Below are positions 1 to 8,786 of a stretch of 64,000 nt of DNA, piece after piece. The translations under genes and the position numbers were made by a program. Source of the stretch: Leadbetterella byssophila_A. GTDB taxonomy: Bacteria > Bacteroidota > Bacteroidia > Cytophagales > Spirosomataceae. The DNA is taken from assembly GCA_040394735.1 (NCBI GenBank), contig JBEBRR010000013.1, positions 3,452-67,451 of the forward strand. Direction: 5' to 3'. Numbering within the stretch: the first letter of the stretch is position 1; each line of letters opens with the position of its first letter. The notes beneath the pieces were generated by a model, which was not told the DNA's origin, did not search any database, and saw only the letters and a list, made by a program, of their open reading frames with translations.

Positions 1-597
1 TTCCCGGTTTTTAAGGTTGATCCAGTGGGAGGCCGACCGCCGGTTTGTTCCCGGCAGGCGCGGTGTATCGGCATTTTCGAAGAAAAAATCGAGGCCGGTC
101 ACGCGGGCGCCTTCGCAATCGGGGTAGATCGAAAACTCTATCCGGTTAAAATCCTGCCAGTTTTCTCCACCTGCGTCTTTTCGGATCTCACAGTACCCGT
201 AGGTAGCATAATCCGGGTCAGAAGGGGATCCCACCGCCCGTTTCCCGCTGGAGGTGGGGAAACTCATCTTTAAGCTTCCTCCACCGGAAAGCGTGTGTTC
301 GCGGGAAAAATTCAGGCTTCCAAGCCCGGAGTGTGTCCATTTTCCGAGGCCTTCACTGACGGTGAGTGGGCTTCTCCGGCTTATCTTTTTGGTCAACCCG
401 CCTGCCTCAAAAGAACGGTCGGTATCTAAGGGAAGCGGGCTGTGAAGGATGCCTGACCGTACAATGGCTTCCTCCAGGGCCTTATCCTGTGCCAGGTTTT
501 TCTGGGCAGACACCTGAAAAGCAAGGAACATAAGAAGAGCGGTTAACCGGCCATTTATTACACCGGGCCGCCTTTCTGAAAATGGGATTATTGCCAT
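1..597 (-). CDS. Secreted protein, N-terminal part only (cut by window edge)
   Basis: An open frame of 199 codons runs off the left edge with no stop. The start ATG (597-595) lies inside the 3' end of the upstream susD-like gene, whose stop is at 590-588, so the two genes overlap by 10 bases and are probably translationally coupled. Residues 18-33 (LTALLMFLAFQVSAQ region) form a hydrophobic export signal. Residues of about 70-190 are rich in Gly, Ser and aromatic residues, with segments such as GLGSLNFSREHTLSGGGSLK and FNRIEFSIYPDCEG, resembling the jelly-roll carbohydrate-binding modules that precede catalytic domains in large secreted glycosidases. The catalytic part, if any, is outside the window. 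As the last visible gene of the amino-sugar operon it is probably a surface glycan-binding protein or glycosidase. The family is not recognised. Confidence 0.7.
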   Translation of the reverse strand, partial: MAIIPFSERRPGVINGRLTALLMFLAFQVSAQKNLAQDKALEEAIVRSGILHSPLPLDTDRSFEAGGLTKKISRRSPLTVSEGLGKWTHSGLGSLNFSREHTLSGGGSLKMSFPTSSGKRAVGSPSDPDYATYGYCEIRKDAGGENWQDFNRIEFSIYPDCEGARVTGLDFFFENADTPRLPGTNRRSASHWINLKNRE

Positions 598-2141
598 GCC
601 TGATCCTGTTTTAACGCACCTTTTGACTGATCGATCTCATTCTGATCTATGGGAAAATACCGGTGCTTTTCCGTCCAGCCCTTCTTCCCCAGCACCTCCG
701 CACCCTTGTCGAAACGCAAGATATCAAACCAGCGCTGCATTTCGAAAGCAAATTCATAATATCGCTCCCTGAAAAGGATATCCAGGTTCTGTTCTTTCCC
801 TTTATCGAGCCGGATCCGGTGAGCGGTGTCGCCAAATGCACGATCCCGCACTTTATCGAACCACCCCTGGGCTTCTGCATCGGCATCGCCGGAAATGCGT
901 ACACTGAGTTCTGCACCCAGCAGCAGTACATCCGCAAAGCGGTAGAAACGATACGACATGTTGTGGTTATTCACCTGGTCGGAACCGGAGGTAAATGATT
1001 CCTTCCGGGGGTGGTATTTGTAGTTTCCCAGCAGCCCCCTGTTCCGGTCTACCCCCTCCTGCTGCACGCTTACCAGGAAATGGCTTCCGGTCTTTTTTAC
1101 GGCATCGGTATCTTCGTCTGCATATACAATGACGGTTCCTTCGCGGCGGGAATCGCCCTTTTCAAACATATCGTAAATGGGCCATGTGACGGTCAGCTGC
1201 CCGTATCCCGACATTAATCCTCCCTGTTCCGCACTTCGCGGATCCACAATATCTCTCCCCCCTACGGTGGCTATTTTGTTATTCACCCCGGAATTATTTC
1301 CCGCCGCACCGATTTCGAAAATGCTTTCCGGCCCCCATTCCCCGCTTTTATGCCACAATTGTCTGTAATCCGGGTGTAGGCGGTAAAACGCATTTCCCGC
1401 TATCTGGCGCATATCCGCCAGCGCGGCCGGGTACCGGGCTTCATCGCGGTGAAACAGGATGATCTTGGTTCTCAGCACCCTCGCCGCATCCCGGCTGATC
1501 CGGCCCTTCTGAGTAAGGGCCCGCTCCGGAAGATGCCGGATCACCTCCTCCGAAAGATCCTGCATCATAAATTCGTAGACCTCCTGCCGGGGAGTATTGC
1601 CCGCTTTGTAGACGTCTTCGGCGGTGGTGAACTGCCCTGTCAGCAGCGGGATCTCTTTGTATCCCATAAAAAGGTAATTGTAAAACAGGGCCCGGTAAAA
1701 ACGGGCTTCCGCTATTACTCCGTCCAGGAAAGCAGGATCAAGGCCGCTCGCGGCGGCTTCATCAATGAGGATGTTGGCCGCCACCACCCCGTTAAATAAA
1801 CCCATATCCCATTCGTTCCACCATCCGGTACCCGTGTACCACGGATTACTGAAACAGTTAGAAGGTGTATACGTAAAATTATCCCACTTTTCTTTCCATA
1901 CGCCTTCCCCTATGCCCCCGCCCGTGGATGCTTCATCCGACAGAAGCGAAGAATAGCTGTAGACTTCCAGCAAGCGGTTCGATACTTCTTTCATAACCGC
2001 ATATAAACCGGCCATCACCCCTTCAGGGGTTTTGTAAAACTCTTCCGAGGAAACCTGCGTACGGGGGCTGGTATCCAGGAAATCCTCGCAGGCGGTAAGA
2101 CTTATCAGCAGAAAGAAGGCCAGTAAACTATATTTTTTCAT
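588..2141 (-). CDS. SusD/RagB family outer-membrane glycan-binding lipoprotein
   Basis: 517 residues. A lipoprotein signal ends in LTAC with Cys18 as the lipidated residue, followed by EDFLDTSPRTQVSS, the usual SusD opening. The helical TPR-like scaffold and the C-terminal SusD segment (LDILFRERYYEFAFEMQRWF, then an FPIDQNEI ending) are typical. SusD proteins cap the SusC barrel on the cell surface and deliver oligosaccharides to it. The gene starts 21 bp after susC, so the pair forms one transport unit, and it overlaps the next gene by 10 bases. Substrate cannot be read from the sequence; the neighbouring kinase, deaminase and permease suggest an amino-sugar glycan. Confidence 0.93.
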   Translation of the reverse strand: MKKYSLLAFFLLISLTACEDFLDTSPRTQVSSEEFYKTPEGVMAGLYAVMKEVSNRLLEVYSYSSLLSDEASTGGGIGEGVWKEKWDNFTYTPSNCFSNPWYTGTGWWNEWDMGLFNGVVAANILIDEAAASGLDPAFLDGVIAEARFYRALFYNYLFMGYKEIPLLTGQFTTAEDVYKAGNTPRQEVYEFMMQDLSEEVIRHLPERALTQKGRISRDAARVLRTKIILFHRDEARYPAALADMRQIAGNAFYRLHPDYRQLWHKSGEWGPESIFEIGAAGNNSGVNNKIATVGGRDIVDPRSAEQGGLMSGYGQLTVTWPIYDMFEKGDSRREGTVIVYADEDTDAVKKTGSHFLVSVQQEGVDRNRGLLGNYKYHPRKESFTSGSDQVNNHNMSYRFYRFADVLLLGAELSVRISGDADAEAQGWFDKVRDRAFGDTAHRIRLDKGKEQNLDILFRERYYEFAFEMQRWFDILRFDKGAEVLGKKGWTEKHRYFPIDQNEIDQSKGALKQDQAWQ

Positions 2142-2162
2142 TTTTTCTGTGCATTAGAGTGA

Positions 2163-5100
2163 TTAAAAGGAAAGATTTACCCCGAAAGTCCAGGTGCGGG
2201 CCTGCGGATAGGTGCCGCCGTCAAAGCCGTTCCGGGTGCCTACCTCGGCATCAAGACCCGTATACCGGGTCATGGTCACCAGGTTTTCTCCCTGCAGGAA
2301 GATGCGAAACCGCCTGATGAGTAGTTTTTCAGTCAGCGCTGCGGGTAAAGAATAGCCCATCTGCAATACTTTCAGGCGCAGGTAGGAACCGTCCTCCACA
2401 TAGAGGTCAGAAACTTCACTGGCCCCGTTTTGTCCTCCCTCCACGATCTTCGGTAGCCAGTTGGATGTTCCTTCCCCATGCCAACGGTTCAGCCAGGAGT
2501 TATCCCAATTGGCAAAGGTCACATTGCTGCGCCTGTAGAATTTGTAGATCTGGTTCCCCTGTACCCCCTGCATAAAGAGGTTAAAATCGAAACTTTTCCA
2601 GTCGGCGCTGAGCATTAATCCGTAGGTCCAGTCGGGATTGGGATCACCGATTTTCGTGCGGTCATCGCCGGTGATGCCCGGTTTCCCGTCGAGGTCCTTC
2701 CAGCGGATTCCCCCTACCTGTGCATTCTGCTGGTCAGAAGCATCTGCCTCCGCCTGATTCTGGAAAATACCGTCGTGAACGTAGCCATAGAAAAAGCCGT
2801 AAGGCTGCCCGTTGGCCCGCCAGGTAACAGCCCCGCCCAAACCGCCGCCAAGGCCGTCGATCGGCACGGGCACCTCGGAATCGCCCTGTTCAATGACCCT
2901 GTTTTTTACATAGGAAGCATTGGCCCCCGCTCCCAGGTTTACCCCGCCAATCCTGAATTTGTAAGAGGCATCAAACTCCCAGCCTTTATTGCTGACAGTG
3001 CCTTTATTCGACAGGATGCTGGGGTAGCCGGCATATACGGGCAGAGCTACCCAGCACAGCATATCCCTGGTCTTTTTGTCGAAATAATCTACTGACAGGT
3101 TAAGAGACCCGAAAAGGCGGAGGTCAGCACCGAGGTCGGTTTGCTCAGAGGTTTCCCAGGTCAGGTTTGAATTGGAGTATCCGGTAGATTTCGCTCCCTG
3201 GTACACCCGGTCATCGATCACCGCCCGGTAACTGCCGGTTTCAATCAGGCTGGTATAGCCAAATGCCCCGATGTTCTCGTTACCGTTTTGTCCCCAGCTG
3301 GCGCGCAGCTTAACGAAATTTAACCAGGAAGGAATATTTTCCATAAACGCTTCCCGGGTGAGCACCCATCCTGCTGATACCGAGGGAAAAAGAGCGTACT
3401 GGTTATTCTTCCCAAAATTAGAGGAGCCGTCGCGCCGGATCGTCGCTTCCAGGATATAGGTTTCATCGTAATTATAGCTGGCGCGGCCGAATACCGATGC
3501 CAGCCGGTGATCGCTGGCGCCCCCGTTTACGCGTGCGCGCTCGTCGCCATCTACCGCCCCCGAGGTATTGAGATACCCCTTGTCCATGCTCAGGTTAACC
3601 AGGTCATAGCGGGTACCGCTGATGTCATGATAAAAATTTGACGAAAGGGTGGTGCCGGCCAGCAGCCCCAGGCTGTGGCGGCCGAATGTCCTGCTGTATT
3701 GCAACAGGTTTTCCCATTGCCAGGTATACGACTGGGCCATATAGTTATACACACTTGAGGCGGCATTTTTCTGGTCAGAATTCAGCTCATAGGCCGGCAC
3801 TACGCTCCGGTCCGAATAAAGCCCCCACTCAAAGCCGGCGGTGGTCTTATAGGTGAGCCCGGGTAGCAGGGTAAAATTCAGGTCGAAATTTCCTCCCAAA
3901 ACCCGGGGCTTCCTTTCCTGGTTATTGCGGGCTCTCAGCGATGCAAAAGGATTCACAATCTCCCGCATATTGATGATATTGAATGCCCTGCCCATATCAT
4001 CCCTGATATAATTGGGGTAAATTAAGGCGTATTCTTCCAGTTTGGCGGGATCGGTCTGATAAACGGCTTCGGTAGGGGGCAGCATGTTCATTGACGCGAT
4101 AAGCCCGCCCACTTCACTGTTACCGATAGTACTTCCCGTACGTTTGGTTCCCGAATAACTGATTCTGGCGCCGAAAACAATTTTCTTCAGCCAGCTCCGG
4201 CTATCGGCTTCCACCAAGGTATTGGAATAGTTCAGCCGGGCATTATACCGGTCGTAGTCTGCATAATTCCGGGCAAAAATACCCCGCTGCATTAATGCGC
4301 CGAATGAAATATAATAGGTACTGCGGTCATTTCCGCCACCCAGCGAGAACAGGTGATTAACGAGGGGGGCATTGTGATACGTCAGTTCTTCCTGCCAGTC
4401 GGTATTTACCGGGGAAGGCGCGGGAAAAAAGTAATTGTCTCCATACCCCGAGTTTTTACCCATCTCATTCATCAGCATCTGGTAGTCGGCACTGTTCATC
4501 AGGTCTGCTTTCCTCTGGGGGTTTTGCAGGCCGTAGGAGAAGTCGTAGTTAACGGTGGCGGTGCCGGATTTTCCCTTCTTCGTGGTAACCAGTATCACAC
4601 CATTGGCTCCGCGGGCACCATATATGGCGGCGGATGCGGCATCTTTCAGCACCTCGATCGACTCAATATCGGCCGTATTCAAATGATTTATCCCGTTAAA
4701 GGAGGGCATACCGTCAACCACGTAGAGGGGGTTGGCATCGTTAACCGTACCGGTACCCCTTATGCGGATTTTGGCATCGCTGCCCGGCATTCCCGAATTG
4801 GAAGTAATCTGAACGCCCGACACCTTGCCTTTTAGTGCGTTTTGTACAGTGGTGGGCCTTTCCAGGTTAAGATCCTCCGAACCTACCCTGCTGATAGCTG
4901 CCGTTACCACGCTTTTCTTTTGCGTTCCATAACCTACCACCACTACCTCATCCAGCTGATCCGGACTTTCCTCCAGCGTCACGTCGTATAGGGTCCGGCC
5001 TTCGGTAACGGCCACCTCGTACGCCACATATCCCACATACGTAAATCTTAGCACGGCGCCCGCAGGTACCGTCATTTCATAATGCCCGTTGCTGTCGGTA

Positions 5101-5318
5101 AAGGTACCGTTCGTAGTTCCCGTCCGCAGAACGTTAACGCCCGTAAGGGCCGAATTGTCGGCACCCGATTTTACCGTGCCGTGGATCCTCACGTCGGATT
5201 GGGCCACCGCATGGCAAAGATTCAGGAACAGAAGAGAAAACACAAGAACTAACCGTCCTGCAGCCTGTTTTCCCCGTGAAGCAAAACCCGCTGCATACTT
5301 TTTTTTGTACTCCGGCAT
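2163..5318 (-). CDS. SusC/RagA family TonB-dependent outer-membrane transporter
   Basis: 1051 residues. The N-terminal signal (LVLVFSLLFLNLCHAVAQ, about residues 23-40) is followed by a carboxypeptidase-D-like regulatory domain (about 43-115), the RagA signature DEVVVVGYGTQKKS, and a plug domain with LYVVDGMPSF and IEVLKDAASAAIYGARGANG. A long beta-barrel ends in FGVNLSF, with the C-terminal aromatic residue expected of outer-membrane barrels. There is no STN domain before the regulatory domain, so signalling through an anti-sigma factor is not expected; control more likely comes from the regulators at 9790-11777. It imports surface-bound oligosaccharides into the periplasm using TonB energy and works with the SusD encoded 21 bp downstream. 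Confidence 0.95.
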   Translation of the reverse strand: MPEYKKKYAAGFASRGKQAAGRLVLVFSLLFLNLCHAVAQSDVRIHGTVKSGADNSALTGVNVLRTGTTNGTFTDSNGHYEMTVPAGAVLRFTYVGYVAYEVAVTEGRTLYDVTLEESPDQLDEVVVVGYGTQKKSVVTAAISRVGSEDLNLERPTTVQNALKGKVSGVQITSNSGMPGSDAKIRIRGTGTVNDANPLYVVDGMPSFNGINHLNTADIESIEVLKDAASAAIYGARGANGVILVTTKKGKSGTATVNYDFSYGLQNPQRKADLMNSADYQMLMNEMGKNSGYGDNYFFPAPSPVNTDWQEELTYHNAPLVNHLFSLGGGNDRSTYYISFGALMQRGIFARNYADYDRYNARLNYSNTLVEADSRSWLKKIVFGARISYSGTKRTGSTIGNSEVGGLIASMNMLPPTEAVYQTDPAKLEEYALIYPNYIRDDMGRAFNIINMREIVNPFASLRARNNQERKPRVLGGNFDLNFTLLPGLTYKTTAGFEWGLYSDRSVVPAYELNSDQKNAASSVYNYMAQSYTWQWENLLQYSRTFGRHSLGLLAGTTLSSNFYHDISGTRYDLVNLSMDKGYLNTSGAVDGDERARVNGGASDHRLASVFGRASYNYDETYILEATIRRDGSSNFGKNNQYALFPSVSAGWVLTREAFMENIPSWLNFVKLRASWGQNGNENIGAFGYTSLIETGSYRAVIDDRVYQGAKSTGYSNSNLTWETSEQTDLGADLRLFGSLNLSVDYFDKKTRDMLCWVALPVYAGYPSILSNKGTVSNKGWEFDASYKFRIGGVNLGAGANASYVKNRVIEQGDSEVPVPIDGLGGGLGGAVTWRANGQPYGFFYGYVHDGIFQNQAEADASDQQNAQVGGIRWKDLDGKPGITGDDRTKIGDPNPDWTYGLMLSADWKSFDFNLFMQGVQGNQIYKFYRRSNVTFANWDNSWLNRWHGEGTSNWLPKIVEGGQNGASEVSDLYVEDGSYLRLKVLQMGYSLPAALTEKLLIRRFRIFLQGENLVTMTRYTGLDAEVGTRNGFDGGTYPQARTWTFGVNLSF

Positions 5319-5375
5319 TTTTAAAAATTAGTTAAAAGGTTGATTTTATACAGATCTGGCCGCCTGATATTTATT

Positions 5376-6278
5376 TCAGTGTGCGTGCCAGGGAGCTTTA
5401 AAGTCTTTTCGGAATGTACTCAGCTCCTTGAGGGGAAAGTCTTTGGGTGCCTCCTGCGTCACCACCCCTGTGGCCGCCCATTCCGCACCCCGGAGTAATG
5501 TCACCTGGTAACCGGTACATTCCATCGAGTACCGCAGCTCGGGATCATTGCCCGCATGTCCCAGAACGCTGACAAATACCCTTCCTTTGCCGTATGAAAC
5601 GGTCCATAAGACCGGCTCGTCACGGCCGGTGGTATCATTTCCTACCGTTTCGTAGGCGGTGGCAAGAATTTCGAGCCCCCGGGCCGGGCCGCGGAGGCGG
5701 GCGTATAACTCATCTTTAAAATGCCTCCACTCGGCGGGCAGGCCCTTCAGAATGGGGTGATCCTCCCTTCGGTGGATCACGGTAAACGGGTGCTGCAGGC
5801 CGTGATACCCCGCCGGGCCGGGGGTATAATCGTACACTGCACGGCCCTCTTTCCAGTACACGTACGGGCCGTCTTTTTCATTTCGGCCGTTCCACGCTCC
5901 CAGGCCGATCATCCGGTTATACTGTTCCCAATCGTCCATGGGGACTACCGAAGAGTGTAACACCACTACCCCGCCCCCGCCCGAAACGTAGGCTTCAAAT
6001 TCCTTTCGCATCTGCGCTCCCCAGGTGGGCCCGCCGTAATTGATCACCACCAGGTCATATCTGCTGAATTGCGGCCTTTCCGAATCGTTTTCCGGCGCCT
6101 GCAGCACCCGGATTTCTACCGTAAACAAGCCGCTGTTTTCAAGTATCATTTTGACGGCATCGCTTCCGCCCTCCCACCAGTGGTGCTGGTCGTGCCCGGT
6201 GATGAGCAGGGTTTTTATTTGTCCTGCAGCGTCTGATGCAGAGAGGGAAACCAGCATCAGGAGAATAAATCGTTTCAT
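5376..6278 (-). CDS. ThuA-like domain protein, secreted
   Basis: 300 residues with a short signal peptide (MKRFILLMLVSLSASDAAGQ) and one ThuA-like glutamine-amidotransferase-fold domain. Family features are the early LLITGHDQHHWW segment, the GGGGVVVLHSS strand near residue 110, HPILKGLPAEWRHFKDELY near 185, and PVLWTVSYGKGRVFVSVLGH near 240. The amidotransferase Cys is not evident. ThuA-fold proteins are common in Bacteroidota sugar operons, but their reaction is poorly known; sugar oxidation or isomerisation has been suggested for related Thu proteins. It lies between susC (57 bp away) and a small secreted protein (12 bp away) in the amino-sugar operon, so it probably acts on a periplasmic sugar. 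The family call is firm and the function is open. Confidence 0.85.
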   Translation of the reverse strand: MKRFILLMLVSLSASDAAGQIKTLLITGHDQHHWWEGGSDAVKMILENSGLFTVEIRVLQAPENDSERPQFSRYDLVVINYGGPTWGAQMRKEFEAYVSGGGGVVVLHSSVVPMDDWEQYNRMIGLGAWNGRNEKDGPYVYWKEGRAVYDYTPGPAGYHGLQHPFTVIHRREDHPILKGLPAEWRHFKDELYARLRGPARGLEILATAYETVGNDTTGRDEPVLWTVSYGKGRVFVSVLGHAGNDPELRYSMECTGYQVTLLRGAEWAATGVVTQEAPKDFPLKELSTFRKDFKAPWHAH

Positions 6279-6290
6279 ATCAATTGCGGT

Positions 6291-6734
6291 TTAAAATGAA
6301 ATCGTATCGTATACCCAGGTGACCTTCAGGTTATTTCCGTGTTCGTCTACGGTAAATTTCCCGTCCAGGAAATAACTGCGGTAGAGTTCTGCTTTCCCGT
6401 CGGCATTCCGGTCTTCCAGGTTCAGGTCGCGGCGGGTGGAAATGATAACGTCAGAACGGTAGGCTATTTCCTTCGTGTAGTAGTCAATGATGACGTAGTA
6501 GTTCTTAAACAGGTCGAAATAGGGATAGTGCCCGTTATTTCTGCTGAACAACAGCACTTCTTCCATTTGCGGATCGTCATCCATCTGCACCAGCTCCGAT
6601 TTATGAAGATGAAAGCCGGGCAATTGTGCTTCCGGAGGATACCTGTCCCACTGGCGGGGCGGGCTTTTATGATATTGCGACCACGCCTGGTGGCCGGCTG
6701 CCGTGAGGCACCAGAAAAATAGGAGTGATTTCAT
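6291..6734 (-). CDS. Small secreted protein of unknown function with a DxNxDG loop
   Basis: 147 residues. A signal peptide (MKSLLFFWCLTAAGHQAWSQ) precedes a compact domain rich in aromatic and acidic residues. Two acidic stretches stand out: VQMDDDPQMEEVLLF (about 49-63) and NLEDRNADGKAELYR (about 104-118). The second matches an EF-hand/FG-GAP-like calcium-binding loop (D-x-N-x-D-G-x-x-E). The gene is separated by 12 bp from the ThuA gene and 11 bp from the transporter gene, so it belongs to the operon. I do not recognise the family. A calcium-stabilised periplasmic or surface accessory protein is plausible but unproven. Confidence 0.75.
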   Translation of the reverse strand: MKSLLFFWCLTAAGHQAWSQYHKSPPRQWDRYPPEAQLPGFHLHKSELVQMDDDPQMEEVLLFSRNNGHYPYFDLFKNYYVIIDYYTKEIAYRSDVIISTRRDLNLEDRNADGKAELYRSYFLDGKFTVDEHGNNLKVTWVYDTISF

Positions 6735-6745
6735 AGGTATATTTT

Positions 6746-8017
6746 TTAAAGGATATAAAACCGGGTTTCAGACTGCCGGAATCGCGATCCCGCCAGAGCA
6801 TAATACAACATGAATAATTCTCCCGCCACCACCAGCCACCAGGAATGATGCCAGCCGCCCAGCCCGTCGGAAACAGCGGCCTGAACCAGCGGAAGTACGG
6901 CTCCCCCCAGCACACCGATCATGAATACGCCGGAAGCAAGCGCCGTGTATTTCCCCAGTCCGGCTATTGACAGCGTGTAAATGGTTCCCCACATGATGGA
7001 ATGAAACAATCCCACGAAAGCCAGGAACCAGGGGTTACCGGTGATCATGGCCAGCAGGAGGAGCACCGTAGCGCAGGAGGTGGTAAAAACCAGCTGAACC
7101 CGCGGAGAAACCCGTCGTAATGAACTACCCACCAGGCGTCCTGCCAGCATCAGCCCCCAGTAGACCGTGGCCAGCAAAGCCGGGTTTTCATGGCCTGTAC
7201 TCTGCGCATAAATGTTAATGTGTGCCCCCACACATACCTCTGCGCCGACATAGAAAAAAATGGCCGCCACACCTAAACTCACACGCCTGAAAGACCAGAT
7301 ACTCCTTTCGAGCCGCTCTCCCGACCCCGCCTTTGTTTCCTGAATGTCCGGCATATCGGCCCTGTACAGCACCAGAGCCACCAGGCCGATAACCCCTGCA
7401 AGCACCGCAAACGGGATCATCAGCTGATTTGCGCGGATATCGGCCGGGCCGAGCCCCTCAAAAATGATCTCCGCCACAAAAAACGGAGCTGCAGTGGCGC
7501 CGATGGAGTTAGCCGATCCGCCAATGGCCAGGCGCTGTACGGGTTGCGTGCCCCGGACAAAACAGGCTGTCAGGTAGGGGTTAATCACCACCTGAAGGAT
7601 GGTGGCCGATGCTCCCACCGTGAACGACCCCAGCAAAAAAATGACAAATCCCCACGGTATGATCACCGAACCGATTTCCATGTCAATACCGGAAAACCGG
7701 GAAGTAAACCAGGAAGAAATAAAAAACAGGCTCAATCCTGCCATCATGAGGTAGAGCGAGCGGATCAGGGTTACTTTGTACCCGTACCGGCTGATCCAGT
7801 GAGCACCTGTTTTACCACAGAGGGGATAGGCTAAAAACCACGAGAAGGTAATGAGTGTGGCGAAGGTGTTCTTCAGCCGCCCGGCCTCATCCAGGAAAGT
7901 CTCCTTCAGCGGCCCCTGCAACTGGATATTGACCGTTGTCAGGAAACCTACAACCAGGAAGAGAAAAACCAGGGTAAGAAAGGGGCCCCATTGGCTCGTA
8001 CGTGTATCCGTCATCAT
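6746..8017 (-). CDS. MFS sugar permease, FucP/NagP-like
   Basis: 423 residues with about 12 hydrophobic membrane segments. The opening FLTLVFLFLVVGFLTTVN, the pattern LITFSWFLAYPLCG, and the later INPYLTACF segment match the FucP/NagP/glucose-galactose branch of the major facilitator superfamily, which performs proton symport of hexoses or amino sugars across the inner membrane. The stop lies 2 bp before the deaminase gene's stop-side neighbour, so it is translated directly after nagB-like. With a ROK kinase and an amino-sugar-phosphate deaminase upstream, GlcNAc or GlcN import is the likeliest role. This is inferred from context, because close relatives also carry fucose or glucose. Confidence 0.85.
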   Translation of the reverse strand: MMTDTRTSQWGPFLTLVFLFLVVGFLTTVNIQLQGPLKETFLDEAGRLKNTFATLITFSWFLAYPLCGKTGAHWISRYGYKVTLIRSLYLMMAGLSLFFISSWFTSRFSGIDMEIGSVIIPWGFVIFLLGSFTVGASATILQVVINPYLTACFVRGTQPVQRLAIGGSANSIGATAAPFFVAEIIFEGLGPADIRANQLMIPFAVLAGVIGLVALVLYRADMPDIQETKAGSGERLERSIWSFRRVSLGVAAIFFYVGAEVCVGAHINIYAQSTGHENPALLATVYWGLMLAGRLVGSSLRRVSPRVQLVFTTSCATVLLLLAMITGNPWFLAFVGLFHSIMWGTIYTLSIAGLGKYTALASGVFMIGVLGGAVLPLVQAAVSDGLGGWHHSWWLVVAGELFMLYYALAGSRFRQSETRFYIL

Positions 8018-8019
8018 GA

Positions 8020-8748
8020 TCAGTTAATGTATTTTGCGGCGGCGGTGTCCAGTAAAAATTCGCAGTCGGGATGCAGCTGTAAAACCGAAGCCGGGATGTC
8101 CTCCGTTACCGGATCCAGCAGCATTTTGCGCACAATTTCAGCTTTGTGCGGTCCCTTGCAGACGAGGAGTATTTTTCGTGCCTGCATGATATTCGTGATG
8201 CCCAGGGTAAACCCGCCCATTTCTTTGTCCGGCGATGAATTTGTTTCCCGCCTGACCCGGCTTTCGAGCGCGGGATCCATTTTCGAAATCCAGGTCCGGC
8301 TTCCAAAGGGGGTTCCCGGCTGGTTAAACCCGAGATGACCGTTAGTACCCAGCCCCAATACCTGCAGATCAATCCCCCCTCGCTTCTCCAGTTCGTCTTC
8401 ATAGGCCCGGCATTCTTTTTCGAAATCATCGCTGAAGGGAGACGGCATCAGGAATTGCGCTTCGCTTAACTGAAGGGCATCCACCAGCTGGTTCCTCAGC
8501 ATGGAATAACAGGAGCCCGCGTACTCACGGCTGACCCGGGTTATTTCATCCACTCCGAAGAGGGTGACCCCCGAAGTATCAAAAGGATGCCTGCTGTAAA
8601 TTTCGCTGATGATCCGGTGCATATGGGCGGTGGTCTGGCCGGTTGACAGCCCGATCACCACTTTCGGCTTATTCAGGATGGCGGCGATCACGCGCCAGGC
8701 CGCCAAAGTATCAAATTCTGCTTCGCTCTGTGTTATGGTAATATTCAT
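8020..8748 (-). CDS. Glucosamine-6-phosphate deaminase family protein (NagB-like, altered active site)
   Basis: 242 residues, the usual NagB length. It keeps the phosphate-binding loop IGLSTGQTT (32-40), the catalytic base region FGVDE (Asp67, equivalent to E. coli Asp72), and GLGTNGHLGFNQPG with His138. Two positions differ from E. coli: Asp141 is Asn136, also seen in Gram-positive NagB, and the usually conserved Glu148 of the FNEP motif is Gln143. NagB converts glucosamine 6-phosphate to fructose 6-phosphate plus ammonia. The Gln may change activity or substrate, for example toward galactosamine 6-phosphate. The gene lies between the ROK kinase and the permease. No nagA deacetylase is visible, so that step must be encoded elsewhere or the substrate is not acetylated. 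Confidence 0.85.
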   Translation of the reverse strand: MNITITQSEAEFDTLAAWRVIAAILNKPKVVIGLSTGQTTAHMHRIISEIYSRHPFDTSGVTLFGVDEITRVSREYAGSCYSMLRNQLVDALQLSEAQFLMPSPFSDDFEKECRAYEDELEKRGGIDLQVLGLGTNGHLGFNQPGTPFGSRTWISKMDPALESRVRRETNSSPDKEMGGFTLGITNIMQARKILLVCKGPHKAEIVRKMLLDPVTEDIPASVLQLHPDCEFLLDTAAAKYIN

Positions 8749-8786
8749 TTCTACATGTTTTAGCCTCCGCTATATACAATTCCGGA

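Noticed and set aside
4353..4835. Open frame of 160 codons on the plus strand
   Set aside because: Antisense to the SusC plug domain; Gly/Val-rich shadow of the complementary coding strand.
6746..8017. Assigning the permease firmly as nagP
   Set aside because: The FucP-like branch includes fucose, glucose and galactose carriers; sequence alone does not separate them here.
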